DNA of 49,764 nucleotides from Clostridiaceae bacterium (GTDB lineage: Bacteria > Bacillota > Clostridia > Oscillospirales > Acutalibacteraceae): contig JAEEHB010000018.1 of the NCBI GenBank assembly GCA_016280595.1, forward strand, positions 1 to 49,764. Reading direction: 5' to 3'. Made by a program: the position numbers and the translations under genes. The notes under the pieces are model-generated. The model saw only the letters and a program-made list of their open reading frames with translations, was not told where the DNA came from and did not search any database. The first letter of the stretch is position 1, and every line of letters begins with the position of its first letter. Below, piece by piece: positions 40,946 through 49,395 of this stretch.

Positions 40946-40974
40946 GATTATTATTATAATATCGCCCGGAGTGA

Positions 40975-41018
40975 AAAAACGGATAAACCGTTTTTCGTTT
41001 TTACGGCTTGCGCCGTAA
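40975..41018. other. two adjacent hairpins
   Basis: AAAAACGG-ATAAA-CCGTTTTT (40975-40995) looks like a bidirectional terminator without a gene. TTACGGC-TTGC-GCCGTAA (41001-41018) follows, then a GGGGTTAGGGGTTAGG run. Confidence 0.55.
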
Positions 41019-41200
41019 TGGGGGTTAGGGGTTAGGTCAATCAGGAGTCAGGTGAATGCTCCGCATATTCTGTGTTGGAAGTAAACCCCCTTCACCCTAA
41101 GGCTGAAACAGGGGGTTTTGTCACCCCGTTTGCGGTGACAAATCGGGAATTTAACGAAAAAAGTGACAAAAGATATAGTTTTGTAACGTGGATTTTAATA

Positions 41201-41260
41201 TGCAGGGCACGGATACATCCGTGCCGTTTATATCCGGCAAGCATATATGCTTGCCCTGCA
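41201..41260. repeat. nested palindrome element
   Basis: An outer inverted repeat TGCAGGGCA (41201-41209) / TGCCCTGCA (41252-41260) encloses GGCACGGAT-AC-ATCCGTGCC (41206-41225) and the perfect 20-base palindrome GGCAAGCATATATGCTTGCC (41236-41255). The RNA could form either one long stem or two short ones. Further short hairpins follow at 41375-41387, 41389-41403 and 41411-41422. Confidence 0.7.
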
Positions 41261-41595
41261 ATTCCGCGCCTGCGGCACGGACGGAACGCCGGAACGGCGC
41301 TCCCTACAATGCTCCGCATATCCTGTGTTGCGGGCGGATGGTATCCGGTCTCACCTGTCGGTTCGGTCGGTGCTTTCGCTACGCGAAGGTGTCCACCGGA
41401 CACCCGCACCCCTACGGGTAGGCATTTACAAAAAAAACAAGTATTAATCTTGGTAACTCAAAGGCACTCAGGGAGGGAGCAGAAAAGGATGAAAACGGCG
41501 ATTATTTCGGCCGACGACAGTATCGGGATACGGCAAGGCCGAAAGAACGCCGAGAAAAGACAAAACAATTATTCCTTATAAAAACCATATCAAAC

Positions 41596-41630
41596 AAAGA
41601 AAAGAAGTGCGAGCCTGAAACTCGCACTTC
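41596..41630 (-). terminator. rho-independent terminator of the 41663 gene
   Basis: Perfect GAAGTGCGAG/CTCGCACTTC stem with a seven-base loop, followed on the minus strand by CTTTTCTTTG. Confidence 0.8.
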
Positions 41631-41662
41631 CGTTAAACTCTTGTCTTTTCGGTTTTCGCCTT

Positions 41663-42769
41663 TTATGCCCCGAGCGGATCTCTGACTGAAGAATAGTTGA
41701 CTGAGATTGTCTTTTTGAGCAGTTTCCAGTCATAACTCGGCAGCCAGTGGTCGCCGCTCTCAACCGACGCCTTGAAGTCTTCTTCGCTTCTCTCAACGTT
41801 CATCACGCTCACGCCTTTAAGTTCGCCGTCCTCTTTATAGACGGTGTCCCAGAACGCGTGGTGGCCGATATATTCAACGCTCGCGGGGATGAACATATAA
41901 TCGAGCCCCTGGTTGTAGGCAAAGGCGTCCGAGCCGATGTATCTGAGGGTATCGGGAAGGGAGTTATACTCCCCTTTCGCGCCGTAGGTGATGATGTGCG
42001 CGAGATCCCAGCACTTGAAGAACGCCATTGTTTCAACAGTTTCAAGCCCTTCGGGGAAATAGACGGTCACGAGGTTTGCGTAGTTGAAGGCGAGTTCGCC
42101 GATTTTCACTACCGTTTCGGGAATTTTGTAGGTCTGCACGGACTCGATATATTTCTCATCGTAGTCTTCGCTGTCTTTCCAGAGTTCCTCTTTGTATCCC
42201 GCCTTTTCCCTGAGATAGAAATCGTGGTCTATCGGGTAGCAGATGACCTCGGTCATATCTTTATTGTAGAGCACGCCGTCAACATCGCAGTAGTTTTCGT
42301 TTTCTTTGTCAACGTAAATATTCTGCAGATTCCACACGCTGTAAAACGACTTGCCGTCAATCTTTTCAACGGTTTTGCCGATTGTGATGCTTGTGAGTTT
42401 GTCATCGCAGTTGAAGGCGTATTCGCGGATTTCGGTGATGGGCTTCGAGGTGTCGCCCTCGGCGTAATCAACGGTGATTTCGGTTATGTCGCCGGGGTTT
42501 GAGAATTTGGAAAACTGCCAGCCGTTTTCGAGCTGCTCGAAGTTATAAGTGTCGCTGTGCACGGCGCGCACGGAGAAAAAGATTGAGAGCGCAATCGCGA
42601 TAACGAGCACGATGACCACAATCACCTTTTTCTTTACCGCGTCTTCAACGGGTTTGCCGATTACGGGCGCCTTCATACCCTCTATCTGATAGGTCCATTC
42701 CTCGCCCGCGGGGATATCGAGTTTTATGTTTTCGTATACGGTGTTGTCCGTCTTCGGTTTCCTGCTCAT
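41663..42769 (-). CDS. membrane-anchored LRR_5 protein coupled to a GPH-like transporter
   Basis: 368 aa. About 48 cytoplasmic residues (AGEEWTYQIEGMKAPVIGKP) are followed by one membrane helix (KKKVIVVIVLVIAIALSIFF, about 46-66). The outside part (67-368) carries about five LRR_5 repeats (IREYAFNCDDKLTSITIGKT; VKIGELAFNYANLVTVYFPE; VEYIGHHAFWDT). It is a type II membrane protein, unlike the freely secreted LRR proteins at 33582-38826. The start overlaps the transporter stop by four bases (ATGA), so the two proteins are probably made in set amounts. It may gate, sense or collect substrate for the transporter (inference). Confidence 0.8.
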   Translation of the reverse strand: MSRKPKTDNTVYENIKLDIPAGEEWTYQIEGMKAPVIGKPVEDAVKKKVIVVIVLVIAIALSIFFSVRAVHSDTYNFEQLENGWQFSKFSNPGDITEITVDYAEGDTSKPITEIREYAFNCDDKLTSITIGKTVEKIDGKSFYSVWNLQNIYVDKENENYCDVDGVLYNKDMTEVICYPIDHDFYLREKAGYKEELWKDSEDYDEKYIESVQTYKIPETVVKIGELAFNYANLVTVYFPEGLETVETMAFFKCWDLAHIITYGAKGEYNSLPDTLRYIGSDAFAYNQGLDYMFIPASVEYIGHHAFWDTVYKEDGELKGVSVMNVERSEEDFKASVESGDHWLPSYDWKLLKKTISVNYSSVRDPLGA

Positions 42770-44562
42770 ACCGTTACCTCACTTTCCGCGGTTTCGGGGG
42801 CTTCGGGCAAGGCGTCTTCCTCCGGCGCGCTATCGCCGTGAGAGCCGTCAAGGCTGCCGCCTGTTGCCGCTTCACGGGCTTTGAGCACCTCCATAACCTT
42901 TGCCTGCTTTTCGTCATCATAATCCCAGAAGATATAGGGAATGGTCATAAGCACATAGCCGATGATATCGATGATTATGGGCACAACGATAATCTTGATA
43001 CGCGAGGAATCAACAAAGAGCACATCCCAGTTGCTGTTGAAGCCGTATCTGAGAAGCATAAGCGGGATAATCAGGCCCACAAACGAAGTGATGGGGCCCG
43101 TAAACCAGCCGAATACGCCCGAGAAGTTTTCGAGGCGCTCGCCGGAGAGATACATCTGATAGTCGTTGATACGTATATCCATATCGTGCCCGGCGGTAAC
43201 GGGAATGGTCTTTGTCATCTCCATAAAGATGAGGGTGATTACGCAGACCGTGCCGCAGAGGTTTACTCTGTCTCCGAGGAACAGAAGGGCGAGCACGATT
43301 ACGCCGTTGCCGATTGCCCTTGACAGCTGGTAGAAAATCATCAGCTGCTTGTAGGAAAAGCGTTTGAGGAAGTAGGGCGCGAAGAAATCGGGCGGCGTGC
43401 CCGCAAAGGAAACCAGCGCCACGAGCAGGCTGTAAATAAGTCCGCTCAGACGGAAGGTGTAAAGATAAAGGATGGTGGCGAAGGGCAGCATACCGTTTCC
43501 GAGCGAGTCAATAAGGCCGACAACGGTGTTTACCCATTTGTATTTATTGCGCATTACGCCGAACATACCGTCCCAGAAACTGATGTTCACCTTTTTCTCA
43601 ATAGGCGGCTGGGGAATACGCTCCTTGATTCTGCCGGCAAAGAGCATGGTGACTATAACGCAGAATACGAAGAAGCCGGGTATGATGTATTTGAAAAGGT
43701 TTATATCAGCCCACTCGTAGCGGAGCATACCGATAAACACCGGCATAACAATCGCGACGATTGAGTTGAGGAAGTGCGAAAGTTTGATGGGTATGGTGCG
43801 CACCCAGATGCGCTCGCGCACATTGGGGCTGATATTCTGCGCGCACATTTCAAGCGAATTATCAAACGGGAAGAGGTTGTAGATGGCAAACATAAGGTTT
43901 GCGACCCACACTCTGGTGATAACATCGGGGATATTGTAAAACGGGAGCCAGCCGATGGCGATAACGGCGATGCTCTTGGGAATAGCGTTGCAGTAAAGAC
44001 CGTATTTGTATCTGCCGTATTTTGGCACGAGTTTCTTGCGCCAGAAAATATTTCTCGCGCCGAACCAGCCGTTCCACAGGATATGCGTGCCCAGAATCTT
44101 GAACGCGGAGGCGCAGTTGATGCCCTCGAGCGAGTTCATATAAGTGACAAATCTGCTGCCCGGGTTAAACAGACGCGAAGGATCAGTCACAATCAGGGCG
44201 ATGCCTGCCACGATAAGGAGCATATAGACGAAGTAAAACTTGCGCTCGGTCTTCTTTTTCATGAAACCGAGATTGTCCGCAATATACCAGGTCATCATGG
44301 TCCAGATGTAGTTGAGCGGCATATTGATAATGTTGATCACGGAGAAAGTGAGGTAGGGCAGCTTGTAGTGATACATCATCAGGTAGCAGGATGCCGCAAA
44401 AACGATGTATTCGAGAGTCTTGTTGCCCGAATAGTTGAAGCCTACCGCAAGGAAGATATCTTTATATTCCCTGTAGGGAACATACTTTCCTTCGGCGGGA
44501 GTCTTCCAGTGGTCCTTCACTTCGTGAACGAAGCCGCTGACTTTTTTGCCGATATCAGCCAT
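42766..44562 (-). CDS. divergent GPH/MFS-type transporter
   Basis: 598 aa from the ATG at 44562 (GAGGAGG six bases upstream); the TTG two codons earlier is inside the spacer. About 12 hydrophobic segments. The GPH signature is weak but visible: INDYQMYLSGERLENFSGVF corresponds to the D-Y-x-x-W-K-T-G-x-R-x-x-G loop. The usual D-x-x-N-D-P loop is replaced by TWYIADNLGFMKKKTER. An extra N-terminal cytoplasmic segment (about 45 residues) and an acidic C-terminal tail are present. Relatives carry glycosides; this member may have another substrate. It is translationally coupled to a membrane LRR protein. Confidence 0.75.
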   Translation of the reverse strand: MADIGKKVSGFVHEVKDHWKTPAEGKYVPYREYKDIFLAVGFNYSGNKTLEYIVFAASCYLMMYHYKLPYLTFSVINIINMPLNYIWTMMTWYIADNLGFMKKKTERKFYFVYMLLIVAGIALIVTDPSRLFNPGSRFVTYMNSLEGINCASAFKILGTHILWNGWFGARNIFWRKKLVPKYGRYKYGLYCNAIPKSIAVIAIGWLPFYNIPDVITRVWVANLMFAIYNLFPFDNSLEMCAQNISPNVRERIWVRTIPIKLSHFLNSIVAIVMPVFIGMLRYEWADINLFKYIIPGFFVFCVIVTMLFAGRIKERIPQPPIEKKVNISFWDGMFGVMRNKYKWVNTVVGLIDSLGNGMLPFATILYLYTFRLSGLIYSLLVALVSFAGTPPDFFAPYFLKRFSYKQLMIFYQLSRAIGNGVIVLALLFLGDRVNLCGTVCVITLIFMEMTKTIPVTAGHDMDIRINDYQMYLSGERLENFSGVFGWFTGPITSFVGLIIPLMLLRYGFNSNWDVLFVDSSRIKIIVVPIIIDIIGYVLMTIPYIFWDYDDEKQAKVMEVLKAREAATGGSLDGSHGDSAPEEDALPEAPETAESEVTV

Positions 44563-44592
44563 ATTCAACCTCCTCGGAGATGGTATAAAAAT

Positions 44593-44621
44593 ATATTATC
44601 ATAATAAAAGCATTTGTTCAA
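44593..44621 (-). promoter_or_regulatory. probable promoter of the transporter/LRR operon
   Basis: On the minus strand: TTGAAC, 17-base spacer, TAATAT. It lies about 30 bases before the start codon at 44562. Confidence 0.5.
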
Positions 44622-44644
44622 GGGGTGAAACATTCCGGGCGGGA

Positions 44645-44679
44645 ACAAAATAAAAGAGAGCGGAATTTTCGTTCCGCTC
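44645..44679 (-). terminator. rho-independent terminator of the 44698 gene
   Basis: Perfect GAGCGGAA-CGAAAA-TTCCGCTC stem-loop on the minus strand, followed by TCTTTTATTTTG. Confidence 0.85.
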
Positions 44680-44697
44680 CCGTAATGATTATGGCTC

Positions 44698-46578
44698 TCA
44701 CCCTATCTTGAAATAAACCTTCATTCCGAAGAATTTGCATACATTATAGAAGAGAGTGTGAATAAACGATATGATTCTGCCCTTGAGGTCGGTGCCGTGA
44801 ACGAGGCCGTCCAGCGGGCAGGCGTTTTCGGGGATATCCGGGTTATCGGGATCATCGGGATTGTCCGGATTGTCGGGGTCGTCAATGACATCGGGCGTAA
44901 CGGCGGTATAGACCGCGTTTACCGTAATGCCGTCCTTGAGGAGGGTGAAGTCCTCCCACTTTCCGGTATAACCTTCCTTGTGAGGCACATCGGGTGTGGT
45001 GATGCTCTGAGTTTCAATGGTATAGGGAACTTCACCGACCTTCTCGCCGTCGGCAAGAAATACCGCCGTGTAAACGGTGCGGATCTCTGCGAGTTTGTCC
45101 GCGAGAGCGGAGATTATTCCGTTTGCCGAAGCGCAGTTTTCCTCATATGATTTATCTTTATCATATTCGAGCGCGTCAAGCTGAGCCTGAGCATCCGCAA
45201 TCGCCTGCGCGCAAAGCTGACCGTCGGTTTCAAGCGCAAGCGCGGCGGCCTCCTGCTTTTTGCCGTTTACATATTGATTAAACGCCATTTTCCTTGCCGT
45301 ATTCATAGAGCCCTCAAACACACGGTGATAAGTTCCCTCGTAAGTTTGCGAGCCGAGAGTAACCCTGGCAAAATAATCGATATATGCATCGCTTTCAAGA
45401 GTCACGGCGTGGGGTTTGTACCAGGCATAGTCCGCTGCGCCGCTCTTTTCGGCACTGCAAACCGGGCAGGTTGTTGAATATACAGGATTCTCCGGGTCGG
45501 TCCAGTCCCAGGAGGGTTCATTCCAGGTATGAGGAGCAATTACAGCCTCACCGCAGCTCTGGCACACGGCTTTATGATTGTCTTCATCATAATTTGTAAA
45601 AGTGCCGGGAATATGGGCATCGGTTCCGCAGGAGACAACTGTGTCATCTTTGAGTGTGCTGAGTCTCATTGCCGGGCAGACTCCGAAGCAGGAGTAGTTT
45701 GCCGAATCGCCCGTGGTAGACCCGCCGGCATCGGAAACGGGATACGGATATTCGGAACGAACTGTGGGAGTCCTTGTCCAGCGCCAGCAGCCACCTTTGT
45801 CAGGGTAATTGTGAAGGCCCTGGCACTCGGCGTATGCTGTGCCTTCGGGCACGGAAATCACGGAAGCATACCCGGTGTTTTCATCTTTGGAAAGCAGGAA
45901 AATACAGCCGAGAGACGCATCGGGGGCAATATTCGCCTTCTGATCCTCTGTAAACGCGGTGTTATAAAAATCCGAGTTGAGCCAGGTCTTTATGCTGCTT
46001 GTATTATAATCGTTGGCAAAATTCTCACAGGCGCTGTCGCCGTATGCTTCAGGCCCTGAATGCACAAGATAATTGTTGAAAGCCTGAGCGTCAATGTGTT
46101 TCGCGCTGACAACAAAACCGGTATCGGGGTCAAGGACTTTCCACACGATGGGCTCGTATTTGAAATAATATACGGTGTTAAGTTCGTAGCCGTTATCATA
46201 AACATAGGAATCCTCGGCAAATGTACCGAAGCCGGTTATATACGGACGGTAGGCGGAGAAACGCACGGCGCGGTATTTGACGCCGTCGAGAACAAAATCG
46301 GCATATTCGGCAAAATCGCCTGCGCTCATATTGCCGTCATAATACCGTCCCGTGCCGCTGTAATAGCCGTAGCTCTTCCAGGTCGCGTTTTCCGCGGCAG
46401 AAGCGAGAGCATCCGTCGCTTCAACTCTGCTCTGAGGATAGGTGCCGTATTGAATGGTATCCCCTGCGGAGTAAGAGCCGCCCTCTTCAGCCAGGGCGAC
46501 ATAGCCGCCGGCAGCGAGTGCGCCCGTAAGCATCAGCAGAGCAAGCAGGATTGATAAACTCTTTTTAAAGATTTTCAT
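44698..46578 (-). CDS. secreted DUF6273 protein with the Cys/HG C-terminal module
   Basis: 626 aa from the ATG at 46578 (GGAGG seven bases upstream); the ATG two codons earlier is too close to the SD. Signal peptide 1-30. DUF6273 at about 33-315 (IQYGTYPQSRVEATDALASA; VYYFKYEPIVWKVLDPDTGF; WLNSDFYNTAFTEDQKANI). Then a region with four Cys pairs (CQSCGEAVI..CPVCSAEKS) that may bind zinc, a helical segment (about 430-500), a YTAVFLADGEKVGEVPYTIE segment and a D/N/P spacer. The tail (about 40 residues, NACPLDGLVHGTDLKGRI) is a diverged version of that in 1427-4354 and 4536-5918. Probably surface-exposed. Confidence 0.83.
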   Translation of the reverse strand: MKIFKKSLSILLALLMLTGALAAGGYVALAEEGGSYSAGDTIQYGTYPQSRVEATDALASAAENATWKSYGYYSGTGRYYDGNMSAGDFAEYADFVLDGVKYRAVRFSAYRPYITGFGTFAEDSYVYDNGYELNTVYYFKYEPIVWKVLDPDTGFVVSAKHIDAQAFNNYLVHSGPEAYGDSACENFANDYNTSSIKTWLNSDFYNTAFTEDQKANIAPDASLGCIFLLSKDENTGYASVISVPEGTAYAECQGLHNYPDKGGCWRWTRTPTVRSEYPYPVSDAGGSTTGDSANYSCFGVCPAMRLSTLKDDTVVSCGTDAHIPGTFTNYDEDNHKAVCQSCGEAVIAPHTWNEPSWDWTDPENPVYSTTCPVCSAEKSGAADYAWYKPHAVTLESDAYIDYFARVTLGSQTYEGTYHRVFEGSMNTARKMAFNQYVNGKKQEAAALALETDGQLCAQAIADAQAQLDALEYDKDKSYEENCASANGIISALADKLAEIRTVYTAVFLADGEKVGEVPYTIETQSITTPDVPHKEGYTGKWEDFTLLKDGITVNAVYTAVTPDVIDDPDNPDNPDDPDNPDIPENACPLDGLVHGTDLKGRIISFIHTLFYNVCKFFGMKVYFKIG

Positions 46579-46609
46579 AATCATTCCTCCGTCTTTTTCA
46601 CTGAAAAAT

Positions 46610-46639
46610 ATTGTAACATATTTACATATGCGATTACAA
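46610..46639 (-). promoter_or_regulatory. promoter and possible operator of the 44698-46578 gene
   Basis: On the minus strand: TTGTAA, 18-base spacer, TACAAT. The two hexamers form an inverted repeat ATTGTAA/TTACAAT across the promoter, so a regulator could bind here; that is a suggestion only. Confidence 0.5.
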
Positions 46640-46650
46640 TATTTTTATAC

Positions 46651-46685
46651 AAAAAAACAGCCGCTCATTCTTGAAAATGAGCGGC
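46651..46685 (-). terminator. rho-independent terminator of the 46702 gene
   Basis: GCCGCTCATT-TTCAAG-AATGAGCGGC stem-loop on the minus strand followed by TGTTTTTTTG. Confidence 0.88.
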
Positions 46686-46701
46686 ACAGTTATGTGAGTT
46701 A

Positions 46702-47274
46702 TCAGCCGAAGATTGCGAGAATCTTTGCAAACAGGCGGATGAAAATCATGGCGATGGGGTTCTTGTCGGCGTGGGAGGAATTGATGATGCTGCCGGAAAG
46801 GCCGCTGACATCAACATTCCACTCGGCTGTCTTGCTCAGGAAATCGTAGGAGTAAACGGGTGTGCCGTTTTTGACAGCGAATTTTTCGCTCTTGAAGATT
46901 GCGTCGGATGAAGAAGTGTCCGCCTCTTTGAGAGCGTAGCCTTTTGCCTCGAGTTCGGTGATGCAGATATCCTTTGCCGCGGCGGGAACGATAACCTTGT
47001 TTGCGCTGTAACTGTAATTGTCATAAACGCCCAGAGCATTTACGCCGATTGTGTAGTTTACGCCGTTATACTTGAAGGTCACGGTGTAGTAATCGAGCAT
47101 ATTCTGCGTGGACTTGTTGTAATTGAAATCCTGAAGTTTGCTCTCGTCATAGCCCATATAGGAAGCGACATTGCTCTTGAGGGTAGATTCGTTTACAAGG
47201 CCGATTGCGCTTGCGCCTATAACCGCCGAAAGAGCGAAGAGAAGCGCAAAGAAAACTGATAATGTTTTTTTCAT
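46702..47274 (-). CDS. small secreted protein, possibly PepSY-like
   Basis: 190 aa from the ATG at 47274 (AAGGAG upstream). Signal peptide (KKTLSVFFALLFALSAVIGA). The middle YYTVTFKYNGVNYTIGVNAL resembles one PepSY-type repeat (Y-x-V-x-F-x-x-x-G-x-x-Y-x-I-x-V-x-A), followed by a helical ITELEAKGYALKE. The end SSHADKNPIAMIFIRLFAKI is amphipathic and hydrophobic, like a short membrane-associating tail. A -10 TATAAT lies at 47312-47317. Family assignment is tentative; it may be an inhibitor or chaperone-like secreted protein. Just downstream of two candidate small RNAs. Confidence 0.6.
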   Translation of the reverse strand: MKKTLSVFFALLFALSAVIGASAIGLVNESTLKSNVASYMGYDESKLQDFNYNKSTQNMLDYYTVTFKYNGVNYTIGVNALGVYDNYSYSANKVIVPAAAKDICITELEAKGYALKEADTSSSDAIFKSEKFAVKNGTPVYSYDFLSKTAEWNVDVSGLSGSIINSSHADKNPIAMIFIRLFAKILAIFG

Positions 47275-47366
47275 AGTATTTTCTCCTTTGAGTAAATATT
47301 TTTGCAGAGTTATTATACAACAATTCCGCCGCAAAATCATACAGGCAAAACCGGAGGATTGTGTAT

Positions 47367-47505
47367 AAAAAAGAGTGCTGCCCACCGAATTAACGATGTG
47401 GAGCGGCCCGTAGGTTACGCTCTGGAAACAGCACTCCGGGAAACAGAGCCGAAAGGGCGGGACTGACCTTAAAAGGCACAGACTTTTCGCCAGCGGATTA
47501 TTTCC
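47367..47505 (-). ncRNA. candidate small structured RNA 2 (about 139 nt)
   Basis: A promoter (TTGACT-17-TATAAT, 47512-47540) starts transcription near 47505 on the minus strand. The 3' part folds as a multi-branched structure: closing stem GAGTGCTG/CAGCACTC (47373-47380 with 47429-47436) encloses GAGCG/CGCTC and CCAC/GTGG arms. Six T follow directly, giving a terminator. The 5' part has GGCG/CGCC and CC-TTTTAA-GG pairings. No ribosome site plus reading frame of any length is present. Not recognised as 6S, tmRNA, SRP or a known riboswitch. Confidence 0.55.
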
Positions 47506-47511
47506 ATCTGT

Positions 47512-47540
47512 ATTATACACATTTTCTGTATAAAAGTCAA
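47512..47540 (-). promoter_or_regulatory. near-consensus promoter of candidate RNA 2
   Basis: Minus strand TTGACT, exact 17-base spacer, perfect TATAAT. Confidence 0.8.
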
Positions 47541-47610
47541 ATAAAAGACAGAAGCACCGGTTAGTAGGGTAAGTCAAAAGACTCCCATCTAGTCTCACAA
47601 TGCTTCTGTC
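47540..47610 (-). ncRNA. candidate small structured RNA 1 (about 70 nt)
   Basis: Transcription would start near 47610 on the minus strand. Ten base pairs GACAGAAGCA/TGCTTCTGTC (47547-47556 with 47601-47610) close the whole molecule. Inside, an AGTC-TTTT-GACT hairpin extends with GGG/CCC pairs. TTTTATTT follows the closing stem. The RNA seems to be essentially one stem-loop with its own promoter, directly upstream of RNA 2. The alternative is a large terminator for the 47677 gene. Confidence 0.5.
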
Positions 47611-47616
47611 AAAAAA

Positions 47617-47645
47617 AGGATAACAAATGGTAAAAGATTTGTCAA
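47617..47645 (-). promoter_or_regulatory. promoter of candidate RNA 1
   Basis: Minus strand consensus TTGACA, exact 17-base spacer, TATCCT (4 of 6). Confidence 0.65.
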
Positions 47646-47676
47646 TAAAAAACCGTTGCTTTAAGGTTTAATCCGT

Positions 47677-49395
47677 TCACAGATTGTCAACCGTAAAACC
47701 TCTTTTCAGGGTGTTGACAGACGCTCCTTCAACATATTTCACGGTAATCTCGGTGAGCGTGGCCTTTACTTTCGGGATATCCCCGCCGAACTTTATTTTT
47801 ACCGATTTCCCGGGAAGGATAACTGTTGACTGAACCGCGTCGAATTTTATATCAAGGCCCGAGGCGGTTACCGACATAATCTTTACCGGCGAAACATTGT
47901 TCAGATTTTTTATAATCAGGCAACTGTCATCCGAAGAAACGAAACCGGTCTTTGATTTGTCAAAGCCGAAACTTATACCCATATTCACATTGTCCGAAAA
48001 GCCGAACTGCGGATATGCGGAGTCTGAATAAACGTCTTTTATATCGTCTGTCAGCAGAAGTTTTTCAATGAGAGTCATTGTGTAGTCCTGATTGGGATAG
48101 GCTCCGTGAAACGCCCCTTCAACAAACCAGGTGTTTTCGGGGAGAAACGCAGTCGACGCGTCAATATTCATAGCGGGTGAAACGTGATTGTGTTTCTTAT
48201 TGCCGCACACGGTGCCTTTCGCCTTATAACCGTCGCTGAAATGCTCGCCGTATTTTGAGCAGTATGCGCCGGTGGAATATTTTACGGGAAGAAGAACATC
48301 CGTGTTGTCGTCCCCTCCCAGGCACTCCTGAATACCGCTACCGCCGATTATTGAAACATCAATTCCCCGAGACTGACATTTTTTAAATATGCTTCTCAGT
48401 TTCGGCATCATATCATAATGGATAATGTCATTTGCCTTTATAATCGGCGCGCTTTCAACCGGATCGAGAAATTCCTTTTTGAGCAGTTCATAATACTCGT
48501 TTGAGCAAAGCGAATACATACTTCCCCAGTAGCGCCACATACTGCTGAGTTCTTCAAGTCCGCCGTCCGCGAACTCATTGATATAATGGAAAAGGTCTTT
48601 TATGCACAGTTTTTCAATCTCTGTGGGACTTTCGAGAAGGTTTTCCACAAATGTAAGGATATCGTCAAGGGGCACATCGGTATCGGCTTCGAGAATATGC
48701 TTTATGGCATCCGTTCCGGCAAGGGCGGGGTAAATCATAACCGCTTTTTCCACATCGCGGTATTCGTGATACCTGTAAAAGTATGCGGCAATTATCTGAC
48801 CGCCGTAACTGTGCGAGCAGAGCCTTACCTTCTTGGAGCCTGTATATTCCTTTACGGCTTTGATAAATGACCTTAACTGTGAGGAAAGTTCAAGGCTGTC
48901 CAGCTGACTGTTGTAGCAAAATACGAAAGTTCTGTCCGGGTCGGTTTTTGAAGCAACATCTTTGGCAATATCAACCATGGCAAGATATTTGCCGTTTTTG
49001 TGCTTTGTAAGACAGCCCACATTGCACTTTGCGGGATCCTGCGGAAAAGATTCGACTCCGTAAGGGGAACTTCCGTCGGGGTTGCAGGTAAGTTTATGAA
49101 GAACTTCCTCTGCGTCCTTTCCGAGCCTTGCTCCGAGGCTGTCAAAATTACCGAAAAGCAGGCCTGCGATGAGAGTAGTCAGAGCAGGAGAATCCGAAGC
49201 AAGTTTTCCGGCAACGGTCGGTACGGTGAAAGGCCAAAGCTGTTCCTCACCTTTTTCATCAACATTTATTCCCAAAACTGTTTCAATAAATCCGGGCACA
49301 AAAATAACCGGCGTGTCGTCTTCTGCGGCGCTGACAATCATACAGCAGGAGAAAGCAAGCACGACGCTGAGTATAAGGCAAATCATTCTTTTCAC
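47677..49395 (-). CDS. secreted lipase-like alpha/beta hydrolase
   Basis: 572 aa. The start is GTG at 49395 with AGAAGG seven bases upstream. Signal peptide (RMICLILSVVLAFSCCMIVS). TPVIFVPGFIETVLG is the oxyanion-region start of lipase/LCAT-like enzymes. VRLCSHSYGGQIIAAYF holds the nucleophile Ser196 in S-H-S-Y-G. A long middle cap region and a PENTWFVEGAFHGAYP segment follow; the latter may hold the catalytic His. The last about 110 residues look like an immunoglobulin-like beta domain (CLIIKNLNNVSPVKIMSVTA). Substrate unknown; probably an extracellular ester or lipid. Confidence 0.75.
   Translation of the reverse strand: MKRMICLILSVVLAFSCCMIVSAAEDDTPVIFVPGFIETVLGINVDEKGEEQLWPFTVPTVAGKLASDSPALTTLIAGLLFGNFDSLGARLGKDAEEVLHKLTCNPDGSSPYGVESFPQDPAKCNVGCLTKHKNGKYLAMVDIAKDVASKTDPDRTFVFCYNSQLDSLELSSQLRSFIKAVKEYTGSKKVRLCSHSYGGQIIAAYFYRYHEYRDVEKAVMIYPALAGTDAIKHILEADTDVPLDDILTFVENLLESPTEIEKLCIKDLFHYINEFADGGLEELSSMWRYWGSMYSLCSNEYYELLKKEFLDPVESAPIIKANDIIHYDMMPKLRSIFKKCQSRGIDVSIIGGSGIQECLGGDDNTDVLLPVKYSTGAYCSKYGEHFSDGYKAKGTVCGNKKHNHVSPAMNIDASTAFLPENTWFVEGAFHGAYPNQDYTMTLIEKLLLTDDIKDVYSDSAYPQFGFSDNVNMGISFGFDKSKTGFVSSDDSCLIIKNLNNVSPVKIMSVTASGLDIKFDAVQSTVILPGKSVKIKFGGDIPKVKATLTEITVKYVEGASVNTLKRGFTVDNL

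Noticed and set aside
41026-41036. GGGGTTAGGGGTTAGG run as a telomere-like or G-quadruplex site
   Set aside because: Only two units; too short to mean anything without more copies.
41072-41581. 169-codon plus-strand open frame in the repeat region
   Set aside because: It runs through the palindromes and hairpins, has no good SD, and its composition (low-complexity, many Arg/Cys/Pro) is unlike the neighbours.
47367-47505. 6S RNA, SRP RNA or a known riboswitch for candidate RNA 2
   Set aside because: No SRP GGAA tetraloop region, no clear 6S central bubble with long flanking stems, and none of the riboswitch core motifs I know; left as unidentified.
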